Shown here in pieces: positions 45,745 to 54,696 of a stretch of 64,000 bases of DNA. Position numbers and translations under genes: made by a program. The stretch is from contig NZ_MRCD01000003.1 in assembly GCF_001904745.1 (NCBI RefSeq), positions 124,001 to 188,000 on the forward strand, written 5' to 3'. Numbering within the stretch: position 1 is the first letter of the stretch; each line of letters opens with the position of its first letter. Below the pieces are notes generated by a model that was given only the letters and a program-made list of their open reading frames with translations, did no database searches and had not been told where the DNA came from. Source of the stretch: Calothrix sp. HK-06 (GTDB lineage Bacteria > Cyanobacteriota > Cyanobacteriia > Cyanobacteriales > Nostocaceae).

Positions 45745-46692
45745 ATGGGCGAACCGAGAGTAATGACTAATCCAAAATCAGTAGTTATCCTCGGCGCCGG
45801 CGCCTGGGGAAGCAACCTAGCCTCCTTAGTGTCAGCAAACGGTCATAAGGTAAGTATCTGGTCGCGTCGCAGTAACTTACAACTCGCGTCTACAGTTAAC
45901 GATGCCGATATTATTGTTAGCGCTATATCTATGAAAGGGGTGCCTGATGTCATTGCCCAGCTTCAGCTTCTAAAGCTTCCAGATAAAGCAATTTTTGTAA
46001 CTGCCACAAAAGGTTTAGACACTCAAACGAAAAGCACACCCTCACAAATTCTGCAAACAGCGTTTCCTTCGCATCCCGTTGTAGTGTTATCTGGTCCAAA
46101 TTTATCTAAAGAAATAGAACTTGGTTTACCTTCTGCAACAGTAGTCGCAAGCCATTCGGGAACTGCGGCAGAATCTGTACAACTTGTTTTCTCATCGCCA
46201 CGGTTTCGAGTTTATACAAATCTTGACCCTTTGGGCGTTGAGCTAGGTGGGACTTTAAAGAATGTTATCGCGATTGCAGCAGGCGCCTGTGATGGTTTGC
46301 AATTAGGAACTAACGCTAAAGCTGCTTTAGTCACGCGCGGACTTACCGAAATGGTTCGTATCGGTGTAAGTTTAGGCGCCAAAGCTGAAACATTCTATGG
46401 TTTGTCAGGATTAGGTGACTTACTCGCAACTTGTAACAGTTCTCTTAGTCGCAATTACCAAGTCGGTTATCAGCTAGCTTGTGGCAAAACTCTTCCTGAA
46501 ATTCTTACCCACTTACAAGGAACTGCGGAGGGGGTAAACACTTGCTCAGTATTAATTACGCACAGCTTAGGGCAAAATATCTCAATGCCCATTACTGAAC
46601 AAGTTTATCGTGTCCTGCAATCAGAATCCACACCCCGTCAAGCTTTAGAAGAACTGATGCTTCGCAACATCAAGCCTGAATACTACGGGTAA
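45745..46692 (+). CDS. gpsA: Glycerol-3-phosphate dehydrogenase [NAD(P)+]
   Basis: A 315-aa cytosolic enzyme that reduces dihydroxyacetone phosphate to sn-glycerol 3-phosphate for membrane lipid synthesis. The Rossmann motif GAGAWGSNLAS is near residue 19, the catalytic Lys is in GTLKNVIAIAAG, and further matches are VLSGPNLSKEI, FYGLSGLGDLLATC and LQGTAEGV. The start could be ATG 45745 or ATG 45763 (MTNPKSVVILGAG). It resumes the normal density of GGCGCC (two overlapping sites at about 45793 and others). It lies between the acquired protease operon and the sigma factor gene. Confidence 0.95.
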   Translation: MGEPRVMTNPKSVVILGAGAWGSNLASLVSANGHKVSIWSRRSNLQLASTVNDADIIVSAISMKGVPDVIAQLQLLKLPDKAIFVTATKGLDTQTKSTPSQILQTAFPSHPVVVLSGPNLSKEIELGLPSATVVASHSGTAAESVQLVFSSPRFRVYTNLDPLGVELGGTLKNVIAIAAGACDGLQLGTNAKAALVTRGLTEMVRIGVSLGAKAETFYGLSGLGDLLATCNSSLSRNYQVGYQLACGKTLPEILTHLQGTAEGVNTCSVLITHSLGQNISMPITEQVYRVLQSESTPRQALEELMLRNIKPEYYG

Positions 46693-47252
46693 ACAATACA
46701 TATATTTCTACAAGGCACCTCAATATATCGGGGTTTAAGGGCAATCCTTAGAAAACACGAACAATACTTAACGCAAAATCAGTCTCTTCGCACACTGAAA
46801 CCTTCAGGAAACTATAAAAAGCTTCCTGTATATATAACCATGACACAAATAAAAAATATTTCCACTTACTTCCACTTAATTTATGATTATATTCCGTAAA
46901 AAAAGCTACCGTCAACATCTACGCTTATAAAAATAAAATTTAACACTGTAACCCAGAGCCTGATTCATTTTTACCTAAGACAAATCGAATGATTAAGCTG
47001 TCATAGCGGTCTGTACTCTCCCAAAAAACGTATTAAATAATACTTGGAAGGCTCTGAACTAGGAAATTTACCGCAAAAATCTTTTCAGCTGGATGTTAGT
47101 TTCTGTGAAATTGCGGGAATGATATCAACAGTTGATTATGCTGACCCTTTGTTGACCCTTTGGGTTCGCAGTTGCGCTTCGCGGACAACCTCCAACATGC
47201 GCGTGCTGCCCACCACAATCTATTGTTACCTGGAGCCATTGAGACGAGCCTT
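46693..47252. promoter_or_regulatory. Long leader/intergenic region before the sigma factor gene
   Basis: 560 bp. A CAGGAA / TTCCTG hairpin lies near 46806-46829 and a direct repeat TGACCCTTTGTTGACCCTTT near 47141-47161. An open frame in phase with the sigma gene extends to TTG 47160, but the conserved protein begins at 47253. Group 2 sigma genes often have long regulated leaders; no promoter is assigned. Confidence 0.4.
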
Positions 47253-48503
47253 ATGCCAGCAACATCTTTTTACGCCGCAGATGCTTACGAAGCCCAACAA
47301 CCTAACCAAGCATTTGACCCAGACCTCGTAGCTGATGAGAATGAGTTGTCTGTAGAAGATTTGGAGGAGCTGGAGATGGTATCCCAAGACCCAGCCAGCT
47401 ATGCTGTAACCCCTAACCGCCGCAGTACCGATTTGGTACGTTTGTATCTCCAAGAAATTGGGCGGGTTCGTTTGTTAGGACGTGATGAAGAAGTTTCAGA
47501 AGCTCAAAAAGTTCAACGCTATTTACGCTTACGGATATTACTATCCAATTCTGCCAAGCAGGGCGACGATATTATTACCCCCTACCAACGGATTATTGAA
47601 ATCCAAGAACGTCTAACATCTGAATTGGGTCATCGTCCTTCGCTCGAACGCTGGGCAAAAACAGGTGATATGGATGTTTTTGAACTCAAGCAACTTCTTG
47701 CTAAAGGCAAACGTCGCTGGGCAGAAATTGCTAAGTTAACTGTCGAAGAGTTAGAGCAAATTCAAAGCCAAGGGCTTCAATCCAAAGAACACATGATTAA
47801 GGCGAATCTTCGTCTTGTTGTGTCCGTCGCCAAAAAATATCAAAATCGTGGTTTAGAGTTATTGGACTTGGTTCAAGAAGGTACTTTAGGTTTAGAGCGT
47901 GCAGTCGAAAAGTTTGACCCAACCAAAGGCTACCGATTTAGTACTTATGCTTACTGGTGGATTCGTCAGGGTATCACTCGTGCAATTGCTACAAGCAGTC
48001 GTACTATTCGACTCCCTGTCCACATCACAGAAAAACTTAACAAAATCAAAAAAGCACAGCGTAAAATTGCTCAAGAAAAAGGTCGCACACCGACTTTAGA
48101 AGATTTAGCAATTGAACTCGAAATGTCACCAGCACAAGTTAGAGAAGTTTTGCTGCGTGTACCTCGTTCAGTCTCTCTCGAAACTAAAGTTGGTAAAGAC
48201 AAAGATACCGAGTTGGGTGAACTTCTTGAAACTGATGGTGTTACCCCAGAAGAAATGCTAATGCGCGAATCACTTCAACGTGATTTACAGCACTTGTTAG
48301 CTGATTTAACCAGTCGCGAACGCGATGTTATTCTTATGCGCTTTGGTTTAGCTGATGGTCATCCTTATTCGTTAGCTGAAATTGGACGCGCTCTAGATTT
48401 ATCTCGCGAACGAGTACGTCAAATCGAATCTAAAGCATTGCAAAAACTACGTCAACCTAAGCGTCGTAACTTAATTCGCGATTACTTAGAGTCTTTAAGC
48501 TAG
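47253..48503 (+). CDS. sigC: Group 2 RNA polymerase sigma factor, SigC-like
   Basis: A 416-aa sigma-70 factor. An acidic N-terminal stretch (ENELSVEDLEELEM) is followed by region 1.2 (STDLVRLYLQEIGRVRLL), region 2 (ANLRLVVSVAKKYQNRGLEL, YAYWWIRQGITRAIA), region 3 and region 4 (YSLAEIGRALDLSRERVRQI). It lacks the long region 1.1 of SigA, so it is a non-essential group 2 factor. The sequence and the furA gene next door fit SigC of Anabaena PCC 7120, recalled from memory. ATG 47253 (MPATSFYAADAY) is preferred over TTG 47160. A hairpin follows the stop. No GGCGCC occurs in this gene, probably because of strong codon constraint. Confidence 0.88.
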   Translation: MPATSFYAADAYEAQQPNQAFDPDLVADENELSVEDLEELEMVSQDPASYAVTPNRRSTDLVRLYLQEIGRVRLLGRDEEVSEAQKVQRYLRLRILLSNSAKQGDDIITPYQRIIEIQERLTSELGHRPSLERWAKTGDMDVFELKQLLAKGKRRWAEIAKLTVEELEQIQSQGLQSKEHMIKANLRLVVSVAKKYQNRGLELLDLVQEGTLGLERAVEKFDPTKGYRFSTYAYWWIRQGITRAIATSSRTIRLPVHITEKLNKIKKAQRKIAQEKGRTPTLEDLAIELEMSPAQVREVLLRVPRSVSLETKVGKDKDTELGELLETDGVTPEEMLMRESLQRDLQHLLADLTSRERDVILMRFGLADGHPYSLAEIGRALDLSRERVRQIESKALQKLRQPKRRNLIRDYLESLS

Positions 48504-48566
48504 TTTTTCAGCTAGTTTTTCACTCTTTCTGTACACTTTAGTGTGACCTTATGACTTATTACAATA

Positions 48567-48586
48567 CCCCTCTCTTTTGGGAGGGG
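48567..48586 (+). terminator. Hairpin after the sigma factor gene
   Basis: CCCCTCTC / GGGAGGGG (one G-T pair) with a TTTT loop, about 64 nt after the stop codon. There is no long T tract, so termination efficiency is uncertain. Confidence 0.5.
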
Positions 48587-48868
48587 CGTAATAAAGCTCA
48601 ACTAATTTACATATGAATCTATTGTTGAGAAATTTACACAACATTTAATTTTTCGTTACAATATCGCTTTTTATCTCGATTGAAACCGCAAATGGTTCAA
48701 AATCACGACTAATAGCCAATAGTTTACAATATACAAACACTATGGTTTGTATATTATTTGTAACATTTTGGCAATCTATAGCCATAAATTTGCAACTAAT
48801 ACAATACTAATTCTCATAAAAACAGTTTGCAATAATTTGTAAACAGAGAAAGTCGTTTGTTTTATGCT

Positions 48869-48910
48869 TTCCCATTCCCCTTTCCCCTTTTCCCTTTCCC
48901 CCCATTCCTC
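48869..48910. repeat. Polypyrimidine tract upstream of furA
   Basis: A C/T-only run of units such as CCCCTTTCCCCTTTT on the plus strand, about 100-140 nt before the furA ATG. It lies in the 490-bp sigC-furA spacer, which is otherwise AT-rich. Its role is unknown. Confidence 0.6.
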
Positions 48911-48949
48911 TATTAAATACTTAAAATAATTCTCAATAACTTATAATTG

Positions 48950-49004
48950 TTGCAACTTTCTCTGAATATTTGTTATATTCTCAATTGACAGCCTTTATTG
49001 AGAA
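48950..49004 (+). promoter_or_regulatory. furA promoter and candidate Fur operator
   Basis: TTGCAA (48950-48955), an 18-bp spacer and TATATT (48974-48979) form a promoter 34 nt before ATG 49013. An inverted repeat TTCTCAAT-N11-ATTGAGAA (48978-49004) covers the -10 end and the likely start site, and a further TTCTCAAT lies at 48929-48936. AT-rich Fur boxes at this position fit the known autoregulation of furA, but the match to the classic Fur box is loose. Confidence 0.55.
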
Positions 49005-49012
49005 CGATTAGT

Positions 49013-49468
49013 ATGTCTGTCTACACATCTGCTTCGCTTAAGGCAGAGCTTAATGAACGTGGCTGGCGCCTAACTCCCCAAAGGGAAGTTATATTACATA
49101 TTTTCCAAGAACTTCCACAAGGAGAACATCTTAGTGCAGAAGACCTTTACGAAAGGTTAGAAGAACAAGGAGAAGGCATCAGCTTATCGACTATTTACCG
49201 CACCCTCAAATTAATGGCGCGGATGGGGATTTTACGGGAATTGGAACTGGGAGAAGGACATAAACATTACGAAATCAACCAGCCATATCCACATCATCAC
49301 CATCACTTAATTTGTGTAAGGTGTAACACCACGATTGAGTTTAAGAACGATTCAGTTCTTAAAATTGGTTCAAAAACAGCCCAAAAAGAAGGTTTTAGCC
49401 TTCTTGATTGTCAAATGACTATTCATGCTGTTTGCCCGAAGTGTCAACGCGCATTAATGCCGCTGTAA
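49013..49468 (+). CDS. furA: Ferric uptake regulator FurA
   Basis: A 151-aa Fur-family repressor. The winged helix is at residues 1-80 (LKAELNERGWRLTPQREVIL, SLSTIYRTLKLMARMGILRE), the His-rich metal region reads YPHHHHHLICVRC, and a second Cys pair is in AVCPKCQRALMPL. It represses iron uptake genes with Fe2+ and links to heme and redox control in cyanobacteria. ATG 49013 (MSVYTSASLKAELNERGW) is preferred over TTG 48998. A convergent peptidoglycan-binding gene, homologous to alr1690, lies downstream; in Anabaena PCC 7120 readthrough from that gene yields antisense alpha-furA RNA, and the arrangement is preserved here. Confidence 0.94.
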   Translation: MSVYTSASLKAELNERGWRLTPQREVILHIFQELPQGEHLSAEDLYERLEEQGEGISLSTIYRTLKLMARMGILRELELGEGHKHYEINQPYPHHHHHLICVRCNTTIEFKNDSVLKIGSKTAQKEGFSLLDCQMTIHAVCPKCQRALMPL

Positions 49469-49530
49469 TTTATTGGGTAAGTACTTGGGTAAGTTTTTTA
49501 GGGGAATCTGGAAAATATATGCTCACACAA

Positions 49531-49559
49531 AAATCCCACGCTGCTCCCGCGTGGGATTT
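49531..49559. terminator. Bidirectional hairpin between furA and the peptidoglycan-binding gene
   Basis: Perfect 11-bp arms AAATCCCACGC and GCGTGGGATTT with a 7-nt loop and A/T tails on both sides. It can end both convergent transcripts, so antisense readthrough into furA would have to pass it. Confidence 0.8.
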
Positions 49560-49607
49560 AGTCATCATTGATAAATTTTAAAATCAATTAACGCGCTTGG
49601 CCATATC

Positions 49608-50762
49608 TTAATAGCGTCCAGTTCTTACATCATTAAGGCTAATGCCGTAAAACTCTTGTGCTTGTTTAATTGCACGCTTCGTATCATTACCCATTACACC
49701 ATTGAGTGGACCTTTATAAAAACCTCGTTCTCTCAACCGACGTTGAATTTCCAGCACATTAAATTCGTTACTCTCTCCATCATTGGTGCTTGCGTATAAC
49801 TTAGCACGTGTTGTTGGTCCAGCAATTCCACTGGCTGCTAAATAATTCTCTGCCTGAAAGCGTCTGACGGCATCTGCTGTAAATGGGCCGTAGTAACCGT
49901 TTGGCTGACCTTCTAAGTATCCAGCTTTAATTAACTGTTCCTGTAATACTCGCACGGGTTCACCACGGTCGCCTAAACGAAGTTTATCAGTGGAAGGGCG
50001 CCGATTTTGTCCGTCTTCACCATAACCAATACCCACAGGAGGCAGTCGGCGTAATGTTGCAGGCCCAACCAATCCATCTGCCTCTAACTTATAAGCTTGC
50101 TGAAACCGTTTAACTGCATCTTCGGTGATTGGTCCGAAAATACCTGTGGAGTTGCCATAATAGTATCCCGCCACTCGTAACCGTTCCTGTAAATTACGAA
50201 CTTCTTCTCCTTCGTCACCTTTACCAATAATTCCGGAAACGCGACGTTTCGGGACTGATGTTGCTTGCTGCTCGGTACGAGATTGAGCGTTAACAGCGCG
50301 TGGTCTCGAAGTCTGAGTATTGACTACGTTTTGCGCTTGAAGTCTTCCTTGATTATTTCTAGCGACTGGGCGCCAGGTGTCTAATTTTCCAATAGTTGTG
50401 GGACCTGCAATGCCACTGACCTGCAAAGAAGCAGCTTTTTGAAAGCGTTTTACAGCATCTTCAGTGCGAACGTCATATACTTGAGTGATAGGAGCATTAT
50501 AAAAACCTGCTCGCTTCAAGTCTTGCTGTAATTCGCGAACTGACGGACCCTGGTCGCCTTTTTGCAGTGCAAAAGCACTACTCATCGCAGTCATCATCGA
50601 TAAAGTCAAAGCTAGGGGCAACATATAGCGCCAAGCTCGACTCGATAACTTCTTCCAGTCAGGTGATGTTCCCCGATTGACTAAAAAGCTAAATTTAGCT
50701 AACTCAATCGATGGGCAGTCTTCGTAATCAAAAGCTAGGTGTAAATACGCAAGGTTTTCCAT
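49608..50762 (-). CDS. Peptidoglycan-binding protein with four PG_binding_1 domains (alr1690-like)
   Basis: A 384-aa protein. About 40 cytosolic-like residues precede a hydrophobic segment (MLPLALTLSMMTAMSSAFA), so it is either anchored or exported with an unusual long N-region. Four peptidoglycan-binding repeats follow at about 67-110, 180-225, 265-310 and 330-375, each with the GD.G..VR.LQ..L..AGYY....G..G..T..AV..FQ pattern. No catalytic domain is seen. Its position tail-to-tail with furA matches alr1690 of Anabaena PCC 7120, whose mRNA extends into an antisense furA transcript. The role is in cell wall binding or architecture. Confidence 0.85.
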   Translation of the reverse strand: MENLAYLHLAFDYEDCPSIELAKFSFLVNRGTSPDWKKLSSRAWRYMLPLALTLSMMTAMSSAFALQKGDQGPSVRELQQDLKRAGFYNAPITQVYDVRTEDAVKRFQKAASLQVSGIAGPTTIGKLDTWRPVARNNQGRLQAQNVVNTQTSRPRAVNAQSRTEQQATSVPKRRVSGIIGKGDEGEEVRNLQERLRVAGYYYGNSTGIFGPITEDAVKRFQQAYKLEADGLVGPATLRRLPPVGIGYGEDGQNRRPSTDKLRLGDRGEPVRVLQEQLIKAGYLEGQPNGYYGPFTADAVRRFQAENYLAASGIAGPTTRAKLYASTNDGESNEFNVLEIQRRLRERGFYKGPLNGVMGNDTKRAIKQAQEFYGISLNDVRTGRY

Positions 50763-50850
50763 AGTTATTTTCCTAAAGTTTTCCTACACCACTTTTTTTC
50801 GATGCCAGCAGCACCGACATTTATAAAAAATGCGGCGCCAATTGCTACGT

Positions 50851-53800
50851 TCAGTTAGACCCGAAAGGCACTGGCTGTTCGATAGCTGCTTCGGCTTGAT
50901 GTACTAAGTTTCGCAGATTTTCCAATGTTTGTATATTTACATCCTGCCATAAACCACGCTTGTATGCTTCAAGTAATCTCTCAGCGATATCACGCAGAGC
51001 ATACGGATTTTTTTCTTCAAGAAATTTACAAACTCTTGAATCAAAAAGGTATGTCTTTGCAATTCCTTCATACATGTGGTCTTCTACACATCTAGCAGTA
51101 GCATCGTAAGCGAACAAAAAATCAACCGTAGCAGCCATTTCAAATGCACCCTTATAACCGTGACGCATCACTCCAGCAATCCATTTTGGATTAATTACCC
51201 GTGAACGGTATACCCTGGCTATTTCCTCAGATAATTGACGAACTCGCGGTTTTGCTGGGATTGAGTTATCGCCAAAATAAGAGGAAGGATTTTCCCCTCG
51301 AATCGAACGTACTGCTGCCATTAAACCGCCTTGAAATTGATAATAATCATCAGAGTCAAGTAAATCGTGTTCGCGGTTATCTTGGTTTTGCAGCACGACC
51401 TGCGTACTGAGTAAACGTTTCGAGAACGCTTCGGGTGCAGAACGTCCATCGCTTTTTCTTGTATAAGCATAAGAACTCCAATTTATATAAGCGCGTGCTA
51501 GGTCGGAATCATCAGACCAATTTTGCGACTCGATTAACCCTTGGAGTCCAGCACCATATGCACCTGGTTTTGAGCCGAAAATTCGGTAGAGAGAGCGTTC
51601 TAAAGCTTCTGTTTCACTTAATCCAACTTTGTGCCAATACTCCATTTCTTCTAAAACTTGAGCGGCGAGTGGATTCAAGTCCTTCGGTTCATCCAATGCT
51701 GCCACAGCTTCTACAGCTTGGTCAAATAAGTTTATCAAATTTCCAAAAGCATCTCGGAAAAAACCCGAAACCCTTAATGTTACATCCACACGTGGGCGCC
51801 CTAGCACTTCTACTGGTAATATTTCTAAATCCACAACACGGCGTGCTGCACTATCCCACACTGGCTGTACACCGAGCAAAGCTAATGCCTGGGCAATATC
51901 ATCACCCCCAGTTCGCATCGTCGCAGTTCCCCATAAAGATAACACTAGTGTCTTTGGATACTCTCCATGCTCTTGAGTATAACATTCTATCAGTGTTTCT
52001 GCTGCTTTCCTGCCTACATCCCACGCCGATTCTGTTGGAACCGCACGAATATCAACTGAGTAAAAATTATTACCAGTTGGTAAAACTTCTGGGCGCCCGC
52101 GTGTAGGGGCGCCGGATGGTCCACTAGGTACATATCTACCATCTAACCCACGTAACAAATTAATAATTTCTCTGTCGGTTTGTTTTAGAGCGGGTAGAAG
52201 ATGCGATTTTATCCACGTGAGAGAAGTGCTGAGTACTGAGTGCTGAGTGCTGAGTAGGGGGAGGGAAGAAGAGATTAGTTGTTCTACCAAATGTGCTGCG
52301 TGTTGTTCGAGCGCTTCGACTGCATCACCGATGGTGTGACAGGTGTGATGTGTTTTTTTTGCTAAAAGGTTAATTTGTGTTTCGTCGAGCTTCTGACTAA
52401 AATCATCTGTTAAAGGATTTATATCTAAACCCCAGTCAGTAGCGATGGCACAGGTAATACCAGTATGGCGCCGCGAAGGCTGTCTGGCTATGGCAATAAT
52501 TAAATCACGAAGTTGCCGACCATCGGGACATTGCCCAAAGATATGTAACCCATCTCGAATTTGTGCCTCTTTGAGTTCACACAGATAACCATCTATTTTA
52601 TTAATTGGGATTTCATCTCCCTTACCCATCCTAAAATCGCAACTTAGATTTTCTTGGGTGACTAGTTCGCTAATACGTGCGCTTATTGCAGGTAATCTGC
52701 TGGGGTTTAAACTTAGAGCTTCGTAATACTCATCAATCAGATTTTCTAAGTTGGAGAGCGAACCATAAAGTTCTGCACGGGTTAGAGGTGGTGTTAGGTG
52801 GTCTATAATTACCGCTTGTGCGCGTCGTTTAGCTTGAGAACCCTCACCTGGGTCATTCACGATAAAAGGATATAAATGTGGCATAGCGCCTAATGCCACT
52901 TCTGGGTAACAATCACTGGACAATGCGATGCTTTTACCTGGTAACCACTCTAAGTTTCCATGCTTACCAACATGAACTACTGCATCAGCTTTAAAGTGTT
53001 GACGTACCCAGTGGTAAAACGCGAGATAGTTGTGAGTTGGTTCTAGGTCTGGGGCATGGTAATTTAAACTGGGGTCAAGCTCATAACCGCGTGATGGCTG
53101 GATACCAATAAATATATTGCCGAGTTGGATACCAGAAATTGGAATTTGATTTTGAGTCTCTTCTCCCCAACGTTGACTTATTGCTTGTTGAACGGTTTCT
53201 GGTAATGATCTGAAATAAGTTTGATATTCTTCCCCTGAAAGGCTTTGGTAAATAGGACGTAATTCTCTACCTTCGGGGTCGTTGGTAACCCCTTGGGTGA
53301 GCCAATGTATTAATTCATCACCACTTTGAGGAATGTCATCTAAGTTATAACCGTTTGCTTGCAAGGCTTTTAAAATTTCTACGCAACTGGCAGGTGTATC
53401 TAAACCTACTCCATTTGCTATTCTCGAATCGCGGGTTGGGTAGTTGGCTAAAATCAAAGCAAGGCGCCGTTCTGATGATTGTTTATTACGTAGTCGTACC
53501 CAGTTCGCTGCAAGTTCGGCAACAAAATCTATACGCGAAGCTATTGGTTCATAACCAACTACATCAGTTTCTAGATTAGGATGGCGCCGAATTACCGCTT
53601 TAAACGAGACAGCACGACTTATAATTCTGCCATCAACTTCAGGAAGTGCCACATTCATCGCCATATCACGCGGTGACAAACCCATCGAATCTGACTGCCA
53701 CTGTTCTATAAAACCACCGCTCAAAATAACTTGCAACACAGGCACATCTAACTTTTGCCAGAGTTCAAGCTGCGGGGTTTCGGTTTCTAAACGCGCAAGT

Positions 53801-54587
53801 GAAAAGCTGGTTGTGTTGAGTAACAGGGTTAGGGGAGAAGCAGAAGTTGATTGAAAAATAGCTTCTAGTTCAGCTTGAACATCTTTTTCTCGTAGCGAAG
53901 ATACAAAAACTGGGACTGGCTCTAAATTTCGTTTAATCAAAGATTCGCACAAAGCATCAATAACTTTGGTGTTACCTACTAAATAGTGCGCTCGATAAAA
54001 AAGAATCCCAACTCTCGGCATTCCTCCTTCCCCTTTCCCCTTTGCTTCATATACTCCTACACGCGGAACTGACACTACAGGAGGTGGGTTAAATGTGGTT
54101 GATAAACAGCAGTCAGAAATATATTGGAATGCGTGAACAATATTGGATACCCCACCTTCGTTAAAATAACGCCATATCCTGTTGACCTTGGTTTCGCCCA
54201 AGGTGGAATGAGATATTAAATAGGGGTCAAGAGCGTCGTCTCCTGGTATTACAATTAAATTTATATGCTTACGTTGTACGAGTTCCAGCACAACTTCCAA
54301 GCCGTAAGTCCATATGAACGTCCCCCTAAAAGGCGTAAAATAATTACCGAAGCGAACTCTAAAACTTGTTCTGCGTATGTATCAATGCTTATTTGATGCT
54401 GCAATTGTAATAAGTTAGCAACTCGAAGCGCAGGAAAGTCCGGTAATAATGCATAAGCAGCAGCAATGCTTTGAATATCCGTATCTGCTGCCGTTAAGAA
54501 TACAACTGGAGCAGGACTTTGTTCTACAAAAATAATGCCCTCAGATTGAGAAACAACGCCAACCGATGTGGTATTAATACGATGCAT
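50851..54587 (-). pseudogene. cobN: Cobaltochelatase subunit CobN, split by a one-base frameshift
   Basis: The large cobalamin-pathway chelatase (or magnesium chelatase H-like) subunit that inserts cobalt into hydrogenobyrinate. The start ATG 54587 (MHRINTTSVGVVSQSEG) runs to LRLLGGRSY, then a base is missing at about 54312: restoring one T gives RSYWTYGLEVVLELVQRKHI and joins the long downstream frame 50851-54300, which contains the expected KHGNLEWLPGKS, PFIVNDPGEGSQAKRRAQA, LWGTATMRTGGDDIAQALALL and FEMAATVDFLFAYDATA. The rest has no other damage, so it is either a very recent mutation or an assembly error. A heptamer tandem repeat is translated in frame near residue 790. It is divergent from a histidine kinase gene. 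Confidence 0.88.
52226..52256. repeat. Heptamer tandem repeat GTGCTGA x4 inside cobN
   Basis: GTGCTGA, GTACTGA, GTGCTGA, GTGCTGA in a row, translated on the minus strand as a Leu/Ser/Thr/Gln-rich linker (LLSTQHSVLSTS). The same CTGAGT units occur outside genes (about 36420). The insertion keeps the cobN frame. Confidence 0.8.
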
Positions 54588-54696
54588 AGTCGTGTATAAC
54601 CGTTTTAAACTATATAAACTATAAATATTGCTTAACAAAGATAAATAAAGATAAATAAAGCCAGATAAAGTTAAAGGCTATAACTCTCTTTGAATC

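Noticed and set aside
51435-52106. A 223-codon plus-strand frame inside cobN
   Set aside because: It is antisense to a highly conserved CobN region, has no recognisable domains and its residue pattern mirrors the codons of the other strand.
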